Source: Hominifimenecus microfluidus
Lineage (GTDB): Bacteria > Bacillota > Clostridia > Lachnospirales > Lachnospiraceae
Length of the DNA: 34,555 bases
Reading direction: 5' to 3'
Assembly (NCBI GenBank): GCA_020687485.1
Contig: JAJEQR010000039.1
Location: forward strand, 1 to 34,555
Numbering within the stretch: the stretch's first letter is position 1; the number at the start of each line of letters is the position of its first letter. The notes beneath the pieces are model-generated. The model had not been told where the DNA came from and did not search any database. It saw nothing but the letters and a program-made list of their open reading frames with translations. Made by a program: the position numbers and the translations under genes. Positions 26,566 through 33,640 of the stretch are shown piece by piece.

Positions 26566-26598
26566 TGTCAGGATTTTGTCACACTTTTTTTGTATAAT
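26566..26598 (+). promoter_or_regulatory. Activator-type promoter of the secreted Cys-rich protein
   Basis: TGTCA at 26566-26570 and 26577-26581 (11-bp period), an 11-bp gap, then TATAAT at 26593-26598. The block matches that at 22841-22863 at nearly every position. A candidate binding site for an OmpR/PhoB-type regulator such as the one encoded at 27482. Confidence 0.8.
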
Positions 26599-26660
26599 AA
26601 AAATATCAGCTGATACGTAACCTGCAAACAAATTCAACACGTAAGAGGAGGTAAATTTCT

Positions 26661-26987
26661 ATGAAGAAATTACTGAGAATGTTTTGGATGATGGTGCTGG
26701 CGATGATGATGGTTCTGGGCAGTGTGGGAGCATATGCCGCAGACACGCAGGCGAGTGGCGCGAGAGCGATTACCTGTGAATGCGGCGGTTCTATGACTGG
26801 TGAGTCTATTAAATATGGAACGTGGAAGTATACGGGAAATATCCGGGCTTGTCGTCATGGAACTCCGACAAAAAAGGATCAGGAGAGAACGAGAACGAAT
26901 ACTGTATATTGGAAATGTAATTCCTGTGGTTATCTTCAGTATAAGACGACCAGAACACAGACGGATTGGGTGTGCATGGCGAAGTAG
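26661..26987 (+). CDS. Small secreted Cys-rich protein (paralogue 1)
   Basis: 108 residues with AGAGGAGG ahead of the ATG. A signal peptide is clear: KK at the start, a Met/Leu/Val-rich core, cleavage expected after AYA (about residue 26). The mature ~82-residue protein has six Cys: CEC near its N-terminus, one in RACRHG, a CNSC knuckle and one near the C-terminus (DWVC). CEC plus CNSC could bind a zinc ion like a ribbon, or the Cys may form disulfides. The basic middle (PTKKDQERTRTNT) gives a positive charge. It is not a family I recognise. It has its own promoter, shared in design with the ABC operon, and is followed by a paralogue and by a two-component system. Confidence 0.82.
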   Translation: MKKLLRMFWMMVLAMMMVLGSVGAYAADTQASGARAITCECGGSMTGESIKYGTWKYTGNIRACRHGTPTKKDQERTRTNTVYWKCNSCGYLQYKTTRTQTDWVCMAK

Positions 26988-27030
26988 AATTAACTGAATG
27001 ATAAAAACTTTTTAACTCTTTGCTTTTTAG

Positions 27031-27064
27031 AGGGGCAAGGCCATGCGCCTTGCCCCTCCTTGTT
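27031..27064 (+). terminator. Hairpin between the two small secreted-protein genes
   Basis: AGGGGCAAGG (27031-27040) pairs perfectly with CCTTGCCCCT (27048-27057) around a 7-nt loop. The trailing sequence CCTTGTT has only a weak T run, so it may be a leaky terminator that lowers expression of the second gene. Confidence 0.65.
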
Positions 27065-27079
27065 AACGGAGGTATGCTT

Positions 27080-27370
27080 ATGAGATTTCACGTATGGATT
27101 CTGACGTTGAGCATGCTGTTCGGCAGTGCCGGGATATGTGTATCGGAGTTCTCAGAGGCGAATAACACTGGTGGTACAGATTCTGGGCGCAGCAGCGTAT
27201 ACACCGAGTATGGCGCATGGAAGTACACCGGGCAGACGCGGGCTTGCAGGCATGGAGACCCTTCCCGGCGGGATCAGGAGAAGAAGCGGAAGAATACGGT
27301 ATACTGGCAGTGCGGCTACATTTCCTTCCGGGTTCATCCGACGGAGACAGAGTGGGAGTGTATGTATTAA
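27080..27370 (+). CDS. Small secreted protein (paralogue 2, reduced Cys)
   Basis: 96 residues; GGAGG is 7 nt before the ATG at 27080 (an ATG at 27074 is too close to it). A signal-peptide-like hydrophobic start (residues 4-20) leads to a mature part that matches paralogue 1 from its WKYTG through RACRHG, RDQE and NTVYW to the final WEC. It lacks the N-terminal CEC pair, and three residues are missing at the knuckle (WQCGY against WKCNSCGY), leaving three mature Cys. Any metal site of the first protein is thus broken. Either it is diverging to a new role (immunity, partner subunit) or it is decaying. Lies between the hairpin and the regulator gene. Confidence 0.75.
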   Translation: MRFHVWILTLSMLFGSAGICVSEFSEANNTGGTDSGRSSVYTEYGAWKYTGQTRACRHGDPSRRDQEKKRKNTVYWQCGYISFRVHPTETEWECMY

Positions 27371-27417
27371 GAAATAATCGTAACTACTCCGGAGCTATGG
27401 ATTTTTCAGGGAAGTTA

Positions 27418-27426
27418 TGTTACAAT
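27418..27426 (+). promoter_or_regulatory. Probable extended -10 promoter of the regulator/kinase pair
   Basis: TG-T-TACAAT (27418-27426), 55 bp ahead of the GTG start. No good -35 box and no TGTCA repeat are present. Confidence 0.5.
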
Positions 27427-27481
27427 AGTAGCTCTATATATAAGAGCAGAAAAAGAAAGCAGAAGAGAAGGGGGGATTCTT

Positions 27482-28174
27482 GTGATTCGAACGCTTATGA
27501 TTGAGGATGACATGCTTCTTGCGGTAGCGCTGCGGCTTCTTCTGGAAGAGAACGGACATCAGGTACAGGCAGTCTGCACTTACCGGGAGACGATGATGCA
27601 GGATTTTTCTTCCTATGACTTCTTCTGCGTGGACATTCATTTACCGGACGGAAATGGCATCGATATTTGCCGGGAGATTCGCCGGGCGGGGCGGCAGCCA
27701 ATTCTGGTGCTGACGGCCTATGAGGATGAAGACTATGCGGTTCGCGCTTTTGAGGCGGGCGCGGACGATTACGTTATCAAGCCGTTTCGCAGCAGAGAGC
27801 TGGTCGCGCGCATGAGCGCTTTGCTGCGGCGAACCTGCAGGAAGCCGGACATGAAGGGCTACCGCTGTGGTGATCTTTTCGTATCCGCAGAGTCTGTGGA
27901 GGTTTGCTGGCAGGGGAAGCCGCTGGACGTCTCTGCGCTGGAATACCGGATTCTGGCGCTTTTGCTGCGTCAGGCCGGAGGACGGGTCAGCCGGGATGAT
28001 ATGCTGAAGCAGGTGTGGCAGAACTCCTCGGAAGATGTGGAGGACAATACGCTTTCGGTAAATGTCGGCCGCCTGCGGAGGAAGCTGGAGCGGCTGGGGT
28101 GTTCCGGGGCGATCGAGACCTGCTGGGGGCGCGGTTATCGCTGGGTTCTGCCGGTGACGGAAGAACGGAGATAG
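27482..28174 (+). CDS. OmpR/PhoB-family response regulator (GTG start)
   Basis: 230 residues from GTG, with AAGGGGGG 8 nt upstream. Receiver domain: acidic pair IEDD, phosphoacceptor Asp51 in VDIHLPDG, Thr in VLTAYEDE, Lys in VIKPF. The C-terminal winged helix includes LDVSALEYRILALLL and NTLSVNVGRLRRKLE, ending GRGYRW. Adjacent to a kinase downstream. As an OmpR/PhoB-type protein it should bind direct repeats with about 11-bp spacing, which is what the two nearby promoters (22841, 26566) show; it is therefore the leading candidate to control the ABC operon and the small secreted proteins. Confidence 0.93.
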   Translation: MIRTLMIEDDMLLAVALRLLLEENGHQVQAVCTYRETMMQDFSSYDFFCVDIHLPDGNGIDICREIRRAGRQPILVLTAYEDEDYAVRAFEAGADDYVIKPFRSRELVARMSALLRRTCRKPDMKGYRCGDLFVSAESVEVCWQGKPLDVSALEYRILALLLRQAGGRVSRDDMLKQVWQNSSEDVEDNTLSVNVGRLRRKLERLGCSGAIETCWGRGYRWVLPVTEERR

Positions 28175-28250
28175 ACAGTAAGCGTTTGTCGGCTGTAAGG
28201 ATATGATAAGCGTCCAGTGTCTATGAGAGTGTGGAAAGGGGAAAACTCGG

Positions 28251-29444
28251 ATGGGACAGGAGATACGGAAGAAGAAAGTGCGGATCGCACTGCTGGTAGC
28301 GCTGTGGTTGGCAGTCCTGGCGCTGGCAGGCGGCCTTGTCCTGGTGAAGCTGGCGGATGTGCAGCGGCGGGATCAGCTGGCGCTGATGGGGCGGCTGGCC
28401 GTTCTGTATGAGGGCAGCGAGACGGATTTTCTGGAGGCGGTGATGCAGGAACCCACGGACGAAGACTATGCGGCCGGTTATGACCTGCTGGCGCAGAGCA
28501 GCTTCTCACGCCGAGGCTATCGCGAACTTGGCCGGACGAATTCCTCTGAATTTTTCTTCTATGGATGGTGTATGATAGCAGCGCTGGGAGTGCTGCTTTT
28601 GCTTTTTTATGGCTGGAGAGAAATCCGGCGTTACCGGGAACTGAACGTGCTGGGCGAATCGCTTTTTCTGTGGAAGCGGCATCTGCCCGATCCAAAGGAG
28701 CCGGAGGCGAAGTATTTCCGGGACTGCCTGGAACGCTGCCAGGAGGAACTGGAGAAGGATCAGGCGGCGCAGGAGGAAAATATGCAGAAGCAGACCCGGT
28801 ATCTGGAGAACCTGGTACACCAGATCAAGACGCCGCTGGCCGGGATTTCTCTGTATCACAATTATCTGGAGGATATGGAGACGGAACCGGTCAAGCAGGA
28901 TCTGCTGATGAAGAGCCGGGTGCAGATCGATCATATGGAGACTCTGGTGCGGCAGATGATGCTGTTGACCCGCCTGGATAATAATGCAGTCACGATGAAG
29001 CTGGAGCGCGTGGTGATGGAGGATATCATGCTTCGGGTGGAGCAGATGACGATGGGGCTGAGCCGGGAGAAGCATCAGAAGGTCTGCTGGGACTATACGA
29101 TCGAGCAGGAAGTGCTGTGCGACTGTTTCTGGATTCAGGAGGTTCTGATTAATCTGATGCGGAATGCGATCGAGCATACGCCGGAATATGGCCATATCCG
29201 CATCTGGACGGAGGAGACGGATTCGTGTGTGAATATCAATATCCAGGATGACGGGCCGGGGATTCCACGGGAGGATCAGCAGCAGATTTTCCGGCGCTTT
29301 TTTACGGATGTGTCAATCGAGAACGGGCGCAATACCGGAATCGGGCTGAACCTGGCGTATGAAATTATCATGAAGCACGGCGGCAGACTGGCGGCGTTGG
29401 ACTGCGAGACCGGGGCCTGGTTTCAGCTGCAGCTGTATTATTAA
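28251..29444 (+). CDS. Sensor histidine kinase
   Basis: 397 residues. Membrane segments at about 11-33 and 102-121 enclose an outside loop of about 68 residues, so it has a small sensor domain rather than the buried sensor of BceS-type kinases. Phosphoacceptor His190 lies in LVHQIKTPLAG. The ATPase domain shows LINLMRNAIEHTP (N box), DDGPGI (G1) and NTGIGLNLAYEI (G2). AAAGGGG is 9 nt before the ATG, and the gap to the regulator is 76 nt. Partner of the regulator at 27482; probably reads envelope stress or a peptide and switches on the ABC transporter. Confidence 0.92.
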   Translation: MGQEIRKKKVRIALLVALWLAVLALAGGLVLVKLADVQRRDQLALMGRLAVLYEGSETDFLEAVMQEPTDEDYAAGYDLLAQSSFSRRGYRELGRTNSSEFFFYGWCMIAALGVLLLLFYGWREIRRYRELNVLGESLFLWKRHLPDPKEPEAKYFRDCLERCQEELEKDQAAQEENMQKQTRYLENLVHQIKTPLAGISLYHNYLEDMETEPVKQDLLMKSRVQIDHMETLVRQMMLLTRLDNNAVTMKLERVVMEDIMLRVEQMTMGLSREKHQKVCWDYTIEQEVLCDCFWIQEVLINLMRNAIEHTPEYGHIRIWTEETDSCVNINIQDDGPGIPREDQQQIFRRFFTDVSIENGRNTGIGLNLAYEIIMKHGGRLAALDCETGAWFQLQLYY

Positions 29445-29469
29445 AACGAAGAAGCCACTCGCAATAAAG

Positions 29470-29510
29470 AAGAAACCGCTGCCAGGCATGGTGACTGACA
29501 GCGGTTTCTT
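29470..29510. terminator. Terminator between convergent genes
   Basis: A 12-bp perfect stem, 29470-29481 with 29499-29510 (AAGAAACCGCTG / CAGCGGTTTCTT), 17-nt loop. It sits between the kinase gene and the minus-strand metalloprotease gene and can serve both strands, although T runs are short. Confidence 0.75.
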
Positions 29511-29567
29511 GACGGAAACAGGGGGGAATCCGTCTGTAGGGCATACGTATGAACGATAAATAACGTC

Positions 29568-31083
29568 TTAATTCCTGGGATTTCCGTTGATATCGAAGTT
29601 ATCGATGGTATCTTCCTTCGCCCAGGGCGAAGCGAAATATTTGTCTGCGGGGAAGATCTTCTCCAGTAGCGCATAGCTTTCCGGATCGTACTCCTTCAGT
29701 TCGTCGCGGGTATTGACCGGGCCGAGGACTCCGTTCCAGGTCTGGGTTTCGGCCTGTCCGTTGAACCACAAGGCGGCCAGCTGTCCGAAGTACTCATCGC
29801 GGTTGGAACCGGCGTAGCTGTTCGCCCATTTGCCTTCCTGCAGAACGACCTTCTCATAGGTGGCGTCGATCTCATCGAAGAGCGCCGGGTCTGCAGTCTT
29901 GATTCCGATCAGGTGGAACGCATGGCCGAATTCGTGAGCCATGACATTCGTATCCGGATACATGGCATGCTCGCGGTCGCGTTCTACATTGGCGGCGAGA
30001 GCTGTGGTCGGCAGTTCGACGGTTCCGCCGAAGTCCTCCACGCCGAAAGCGTCCGGGCTGTAGAACTCGCGCTCCTCCGGAATATAGTAGATATTCTGCT
30101 CCGCCGGATAGAGGGCGATATCCGCGCCTGCGGCCACAAGAGCCTCCGCGATCTCCGGATGCTTCGAAGCCATGATATCAGTAACGTCCGCCGCGTACTT
30201 TAAGATGCTGTCCTTGACGAGATCACAGCCCTTGATGGTGATGCCGCACTCGCTGGTGTAGGACTTTGTGTAATAGGGATTCCAGGATACGTCACAGGTC
30301 TTGCCGTCCGCCAGGTAGTTGTCCTTCTCATCGCGGACATACTGATTGCAGATCTTTACCTGAATGGAAGCATTCTCCGGGTCGCCGACGGATTCCGGCA
30401 GACGGATGGAGAGGATATTGTCGAAGTAGCAGGGAATCGTGAACTCTGTCACGTCTTTGCCGTCAACCGTTACCTGGTAGGTTTCTGTATTGGTCGCGTA
30501 TTTTACATCGCGATCGAAGGCAAGCTCGATCAGGTTGGGAGCGATCAGCTCCTGACGGACAAGCGCCACGCTGGCTTCGCCGGTCGGGTCGCCATCTGGC
30601 TGCTCCGGCTCGCCCTGATAGCGGCTCTCCTCAATCGTCCATGTGCTGGAAGCAGTCTTCTCTTTATTCTGAACAGTGACATTGCCGTTGCCGTCACCGT
30701 CATGCTCGATGGAAAGGTACATCTTGTTCTCTGCGTTGCAGAAGGTATAGCTGCCGTCCCCGGCGTCCTCGATGAACCAGCGCTCTGCTGCGCTGTCCTT
30801 CGGCTCCTCCAGCGCAACCTGTGTGCCGTCTTCGGTTCCGACTGCAACGACGCGCTTCTCATTTCATGCGGTTGATCAGATAGTAGCTGCCGTCCCCGGC
30901 GGGCTTCAGGTACCAGCGGCACTCGATACCGCCGAAATCGTACCACTGATCGGCGATCTCTCCGCTGTTCGCCTCCAGGACGTTTGTGCTGTTCACGTTC
31001 GTGATCATATAGGAAGTTTCATCTGTAAAGATATCGACGGCGGAGATAATTCCCATCATAATCAGATACTTCGCTTTCTTCAT
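29568..31083 (-). pseudogene. RICIN-like / anthrax-lethal-factor-like metalloprotease gene with a frameshift
   Basis: Two open pieces on the minus strand (31083-30859 and about 30865-29568) form one protein of about 505 residues if one base is removed near 30862 (ATGAAATGAG, one A too many). The N-terminal ~130 residues hold three beta-trefoil-like repeats (RWYLKPAGDGSYYLINR, RWFIEDAGDGSYTFCN, STWTIEE), as in RICIN domains, with the shift falling between the first and second. The C-terminal part has the zinc motif HEFGH (29936-29922), and about 50 residues later NSYAGSNRDEYFGQLAALW, which resembles the NEAEFF segment with the third zinc ligand in anthrax lethal factor. The start has GGGAGGG upstream. 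The N-terminus is hydrophobic but short, without a clear cleavage site. A sequencing error must be excluded. Confidence 0.78.
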
Positions 31084-31116
31084 ATATTTTCCCTCCCGGA
31101 TTTTTCTGACACGGGC

Positions 31117-31145
31117 TTGACGTTCTCTGCCCGTGCCGTTATGCT
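31117..31145 (+). promoter_or_regulatory. Promoter of the MerR-family gene
   Basis: TTGACG (31117-31122), 17-bp spacer, TATGCT (31140-31145). Its -10 box abuts the oppositely oriented -10 box of the metalloprotease promoter in the palindrome TTATGCT-T-AGCATAA (31139-31153). Confidence 0.75.
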
Positions 31146-31146
31146 T

Positions 31147-31177
31147 AGCATAAGGTATAACGTAACGTTACAGTCAA
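31147..31177 (-). promoter_or_regulatory. MerR-type promoter and operator of the metalloprotease gene
   Basis: On the minus strand TTGACT (31177-31172), a 19-bp spacer, TATGCT (31152-31147). The overlong spacer holds a 17-bp dyad, TATAACG-TAA-CGTTACA on the plus strand (31156-31172), with an inner perfect palindrome GTAACGTTAC. An overlong spacer with a centred dyad is the hallmark of promoters activated by MerR-family DNA distortion. Confidence 0.85.
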
Positions 31178-31275
31178 GCCCTTTACGAAAATGAATCATG
31201 AAAACAGTGATGGAGAGGCAGAATGAGTGTCGAAGGGAGAACAACAGGGAGAGACGAATAACGAGAGGCGGAAAT

Positions 31276-31602
31276 ATGAATACGAGTGAATTTGCCAGAA
31301 TCTGCCGGACGGAGAGGCGGACAATTCATTATTATGATGCCATCGGGCTGCTGAAGCCGGATCATATGCAGGAGAATGGCTACCGAGAATATTCAGCAGA
31401 GCAAGTGGAGCAGATGGATACAATCCGAATCCTGCAAAGCTCCGGCTATACGCTGAAGGAGATTCAGAAGATTATGCAGGCCGGGAGCGAGGCGCGGGCG
31501 GAAGCGTTCTTCGCGGCACGGAACCGGATCGAGGAGCGCATCCGCGAGCTGCAGAGTATGAGCGATTACCTTCTTCCTACGTACAATGGCAGAGTCTCAT
31601 GA
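31276..31602 (+). CDS. MerR-family transcriptional regulator
   Basis: 108 residues as written. The N-terminal winged helix is typical: MNTSEFARICRTERRTIHYY, then DAIGLLKPDH, NGYREYS, and IRILQSSGYTLKEIQKIM. The dimerisation helix follows (RNRIEERIRELQSMSDYLL). The reading frame stops shortly after, and an open frame of 55 codons continues at 31586 in the +1 frame, so the C-terminal effector part is probably split off by one extra base. The start at 31276 has AGAGGCGG upstream; a longer in-frame ATG at 31198 lacks a ribosome site. The gene is divergent from the metalloprotease, with a MerR-type operator between them, so this protein should control both. Confidence 0.85.
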   Translation: MNTSEFARICRTERRTIHYYDAIGLLKPDHMQENGYREYSAEQVEQMDTIRILQSSGYTLKEIQKIMQAGSEARAEAFFAARNRIEERIRELQSMSDYLLPTYNGRVS

Positions 31603-31753
31603 GAAGCTTCTGGCGCAGGTGCGGGAGCAGCTGAACCAATATGGCTTCCACGGGGAGCCGGGCTGCTACCTGACCGCGCTTCCGCATATGGTCGCAGAGC
31701 AGAGCGGGATAGCGGTCATCCGGGTGACAGTGTTTGAGAAAACCGAAAAGTAA
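31586..31753 (+). pseudogene. Probable frameshifted C-terminal part of the MerR regulator
   Basis: A 55-codon frame starting at the ATG in ACAATGGCAGAG, overlapping the end of the MerR gene in the +1 frame, with no ribosome site. It reads ESHEKLLAQVREQLNQYGFH, then GEPGCYLTALPHMVAEQSG. Deleting one A at 31585/31586 would fuse it to the MerR dimerisation helix to give a protein of about 158 residues. It could instead be a translationally coupled small protein, but the continuous helical pattern favours a split gene. Confidence 0.55.
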
Positions 31754-31827
31754 AAATAGAATGGAACGCGAATTAAGAAAACAGGATTTCCTGTCAAAAC
31801 TGTTCGGGAAGCGGTTCCTTTTGCAGC

Positions 31828-31856
31828 TGGAAAATATTCTGGCAAAGCGATATAAT
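31828..31856 (+). promoter_or_regulatory. Promoter of the DUF4869/ATPase operon
   Basis: TGGAAA (31828-31833), 17-bp spacer, consensus TATAAT (31851-31856). The leader of about 70 nt contains an inverted repeat CAGAC...GTCTG (31883-31914). Confidence 0.65.
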
Positions 31857-31933
31857 AAGTGCATAGATATTTTGGGTGAGTCAGACAGAATTTGGAAAGG
31901 TAACTTCAGTCTGACAGAAAGGAAAGAAATCGT

Positions 31934-32371
31934 ATGTTGAAGATATTTTATGGAGACATGAAGGAAGCAATCTATAATACTGCAGCATACTTCAAATATG
32001 ATTATGAGGACGAGTGGATTACAGAGCCTTTTGTGAAGGAAATGATAAAAGATGTTGACCAATCCATTGTTTTGGAAAATGGGGTGATTGATAGTCCGGT
32101 TTTGGGGAAAATACCTCCACTAGGCCTATCCGGCGGTGTAAAAACATTAATTCTGGTGGCATTTGAGAAAGACAAAATTTTTAATGCATCGACTTGCGGA
32201 GATAACTGCGCAAAATGGTTATTAAAAATTGCGGAAAACGAAGACAGAACCATTAATTTACGTCATCTGATGAGATTTGGGCCAGAACCGTTTACGATTC
32301 ATATTTTAAATACGGATCAGATCGTTCACTCTACGGAAGAACTGGTGTCGATTGCAGGTGAGTTTGTCTGA
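31934..32371 (+). CDS. DUF4869 domain protein
   Basis: 145 residues, soluble, covering the whole DUF4869 family. Conserved-looking blocks are YGDMKEAIYNTAAYFKY near the start, GVIDSPVLGKIPP, LSGGVKTLIL, FNASTCGDNCAKWLL and NLRHLMRFG. Function unknown. AAAGGAAAG precedes the ATG. The next gene, a P-loop ATPase, starts 15 nt after the stop, so the two form an operon. Codon use is clearly more AT-rich than in the genes before 31,750, as expected for an acquired segment. I recall these two proteins side by side in other gut Firmicutes, which suggests they work together. Confidence 0.85.
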   Translation: MLKIFYGDMKEAIYNTAAYFKYDYEDEWITEPFVKEMIKDVDQSIVLENGVIDSPVLGKIPPLGLSGGVKTLILVAFEKDKIFNASTCGDNCAKWLLKIAENEDRTINLRHLMRFGPEPFTIHILNTDQIVHSTEELVSIAGEFV

Positions 32372-32386
32372 TAACTGGAGGATGTG

Positions 32387-33364
32387 ATGAGGGGAAAGCA
32401 CAGAGTTATTGTATCAACAAAGCGCTTAAAATATGAGTTCGAGCTTCGGAGAAATCTGACGATTATTCAGGGAAACAGCGCAACCGGAAAAACAACACTC
32501 GTAGATATGATTCGGGATTTTGTGAATAATCCATCCGGCACTCCCGTAGAGCTGATCTGCGATAAGGAATGTTATGTACTGGAAGGAACTTTATGGAAGC
32601 AGCAGCTGTCTGTGATCTCGGATTGTATTGTATTTATCGATGAAGGAAATGAATTTATCAGGACAGTAGATTTTGCAGATACCATTCAGAAAACGGACAA
32701 TTATTATGTGATTATTACAAGAGAATCCCTGCCGTCACTGCCATATAGTGTGGAAGAAATATATGGAATTCGAACGTCCGGAAGATATGGAACATTAAAG
32801 CAGAGCTATCATGAATTTTATCGAATATATGGGGCAAATACGTATGAGAATCCGATTGTTCCTGAAATTGTTGTTACTGAAGACAGTAATTCCGGAAATC
32901 AGTTTTTTGAGCAGGTGTGCAGAGAAAACCAGTTAGACTGTGAGTCTATGAATGGAAAATCCAATATATTCCACTGCTTAAATAATCATAAAAATAAAAA
33001 AGTACTTGTAATTGCTGATGGTGCAGCATTTGGTTCAGAGATAGATCGTGTATTGCAGCTTCTTCAGGAAAGAAAAAATGCGGCACTGTATTTGCCGGAA
33101 TCCTTTGAGTGGATGATTCTGAACGCAGGTATTCTGAAGAATAGTCGTATAAGAGAAATATTGGAAGACCCATCGGAATATGTGGAAAGTAAGGATTATT
33201 TTAGTTGGGAGCGATTCTTTACTGCTGTTTTAATTGAACAGACGAAGGATACTTATTTAGCGTATGCGAAACGTAAATTAAATCCAGCTTATCTGAGTGT
33301 CTCTGTTAAGAAATCTATTTTAGAGCAAATGAATAAGATTCAACTGACTGGTATGGACAGATAA
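32387..33364 (+). CDS. Compact P-loop ATPase with possible TOPRIM-like C-terminal half
   Basis: 325 residues; GGAGG is 5 nt before the ATG at 32387 (a GTG at 32384 is too close). Walker A is GNSATGKT (residues 29-36), preceded by the strand NLTIIQ. Walker B is CIVFIDE with D85 E86, only 50 residues later, so the usual ABC signature and helical arm are absent. YVIITRES follows at about 107. The second half has IVVTEDSNSGNQFFEQV (E165) and, after about 35 residues, KKVLVIADGAAFGSEIDRV (D211, D220). The spacing Glu...VLVIADG recalls TOPRIM/DUF4435 nucleases of the OLD type, but the match is partial and unproven. Partner of the DUF4869 protein. Related entries are sometimes mislabelled translation initiation factor 2. 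Confidence 0.8.
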   Translation: MRGKHRVIVSTKRLKYEFELRRNLTIIQGNSATGKTTLVDMIRDFVNNPSGTPVELICDKECYVLEGTLWKQQLSVISDCIVFIDEGNEFIRTVDFADTIQKTDNYYVIITRESLPSLPYSVEEIYGIRTSGRYGTLKQSYHEFYRIYGANTYENPIVPEIVVTEDSNSGNQFFEQVCRENQLDCESMNGKSNIFHCLNNHKNKKVLVIADGAAFGSEIDRVLQLLQERKNAALYLPESFEWMILNAGILKNSRIREILEDPSEYVESKDYFSWERFFTAVLIEQTKDTYLAYAKRKLNPAYLSVSVKKSILEQMNKIQLTGMDR

Positions 33365-33437
33365 AATTTGATCAGAAATGTGATTGAGACCAGAGCTGGA
33401 TTTCAACAGAGACTATACTTCAAAATTGATATTTGCG

Positions 33438-33555
33438 AAGTTCTACACTGGTACAGGTTATCAGTGGGATTCCCTAAAGTTTTACTCTGGTACAAGTTAT
33501 CAGCGGGCTTCCTCGAAGTTCTATTCTGAAACAGGGGTTTGCGCGGAGCCTCACG
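33438..33555 (+). repeat. 39-bp tandem repeats, about three diverged copies
   Basis: Copies begin at each AAGTTYTA (33438, 33477, 33516). Read in one frame they encode KFYTGTGYQWDSL, KFYSGTSYQRASS and KFYSETGVCAEPH, a 13-residue repeat. The third copy is the most diverged and runs into AAAGTTTGAGG. Period divisible by three, but no ribosome site precedes the frame. Confidence 0.75.
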
Positions 33556-33640
33556 TAAAGTTTGAGGGAAGTTGAGAACTCCACTCGCAGTGCCTCATTC
33601 GCTCCGGCGTTGCCTTCGCTCATGCGTACTGTCGTACTAT

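Noticed and set aside
31761-31940. 59-residue frame before the DUF4869 gene.
   Set aside because: It contains the promoter of the next gene, lacks a ribosome site and overlaps the next start codon.
33438-33555. CRISPR array.
   Set aside because: The repeats are contiguous, have no unique spacers between them, diverge from each other, and no cas genes are near.
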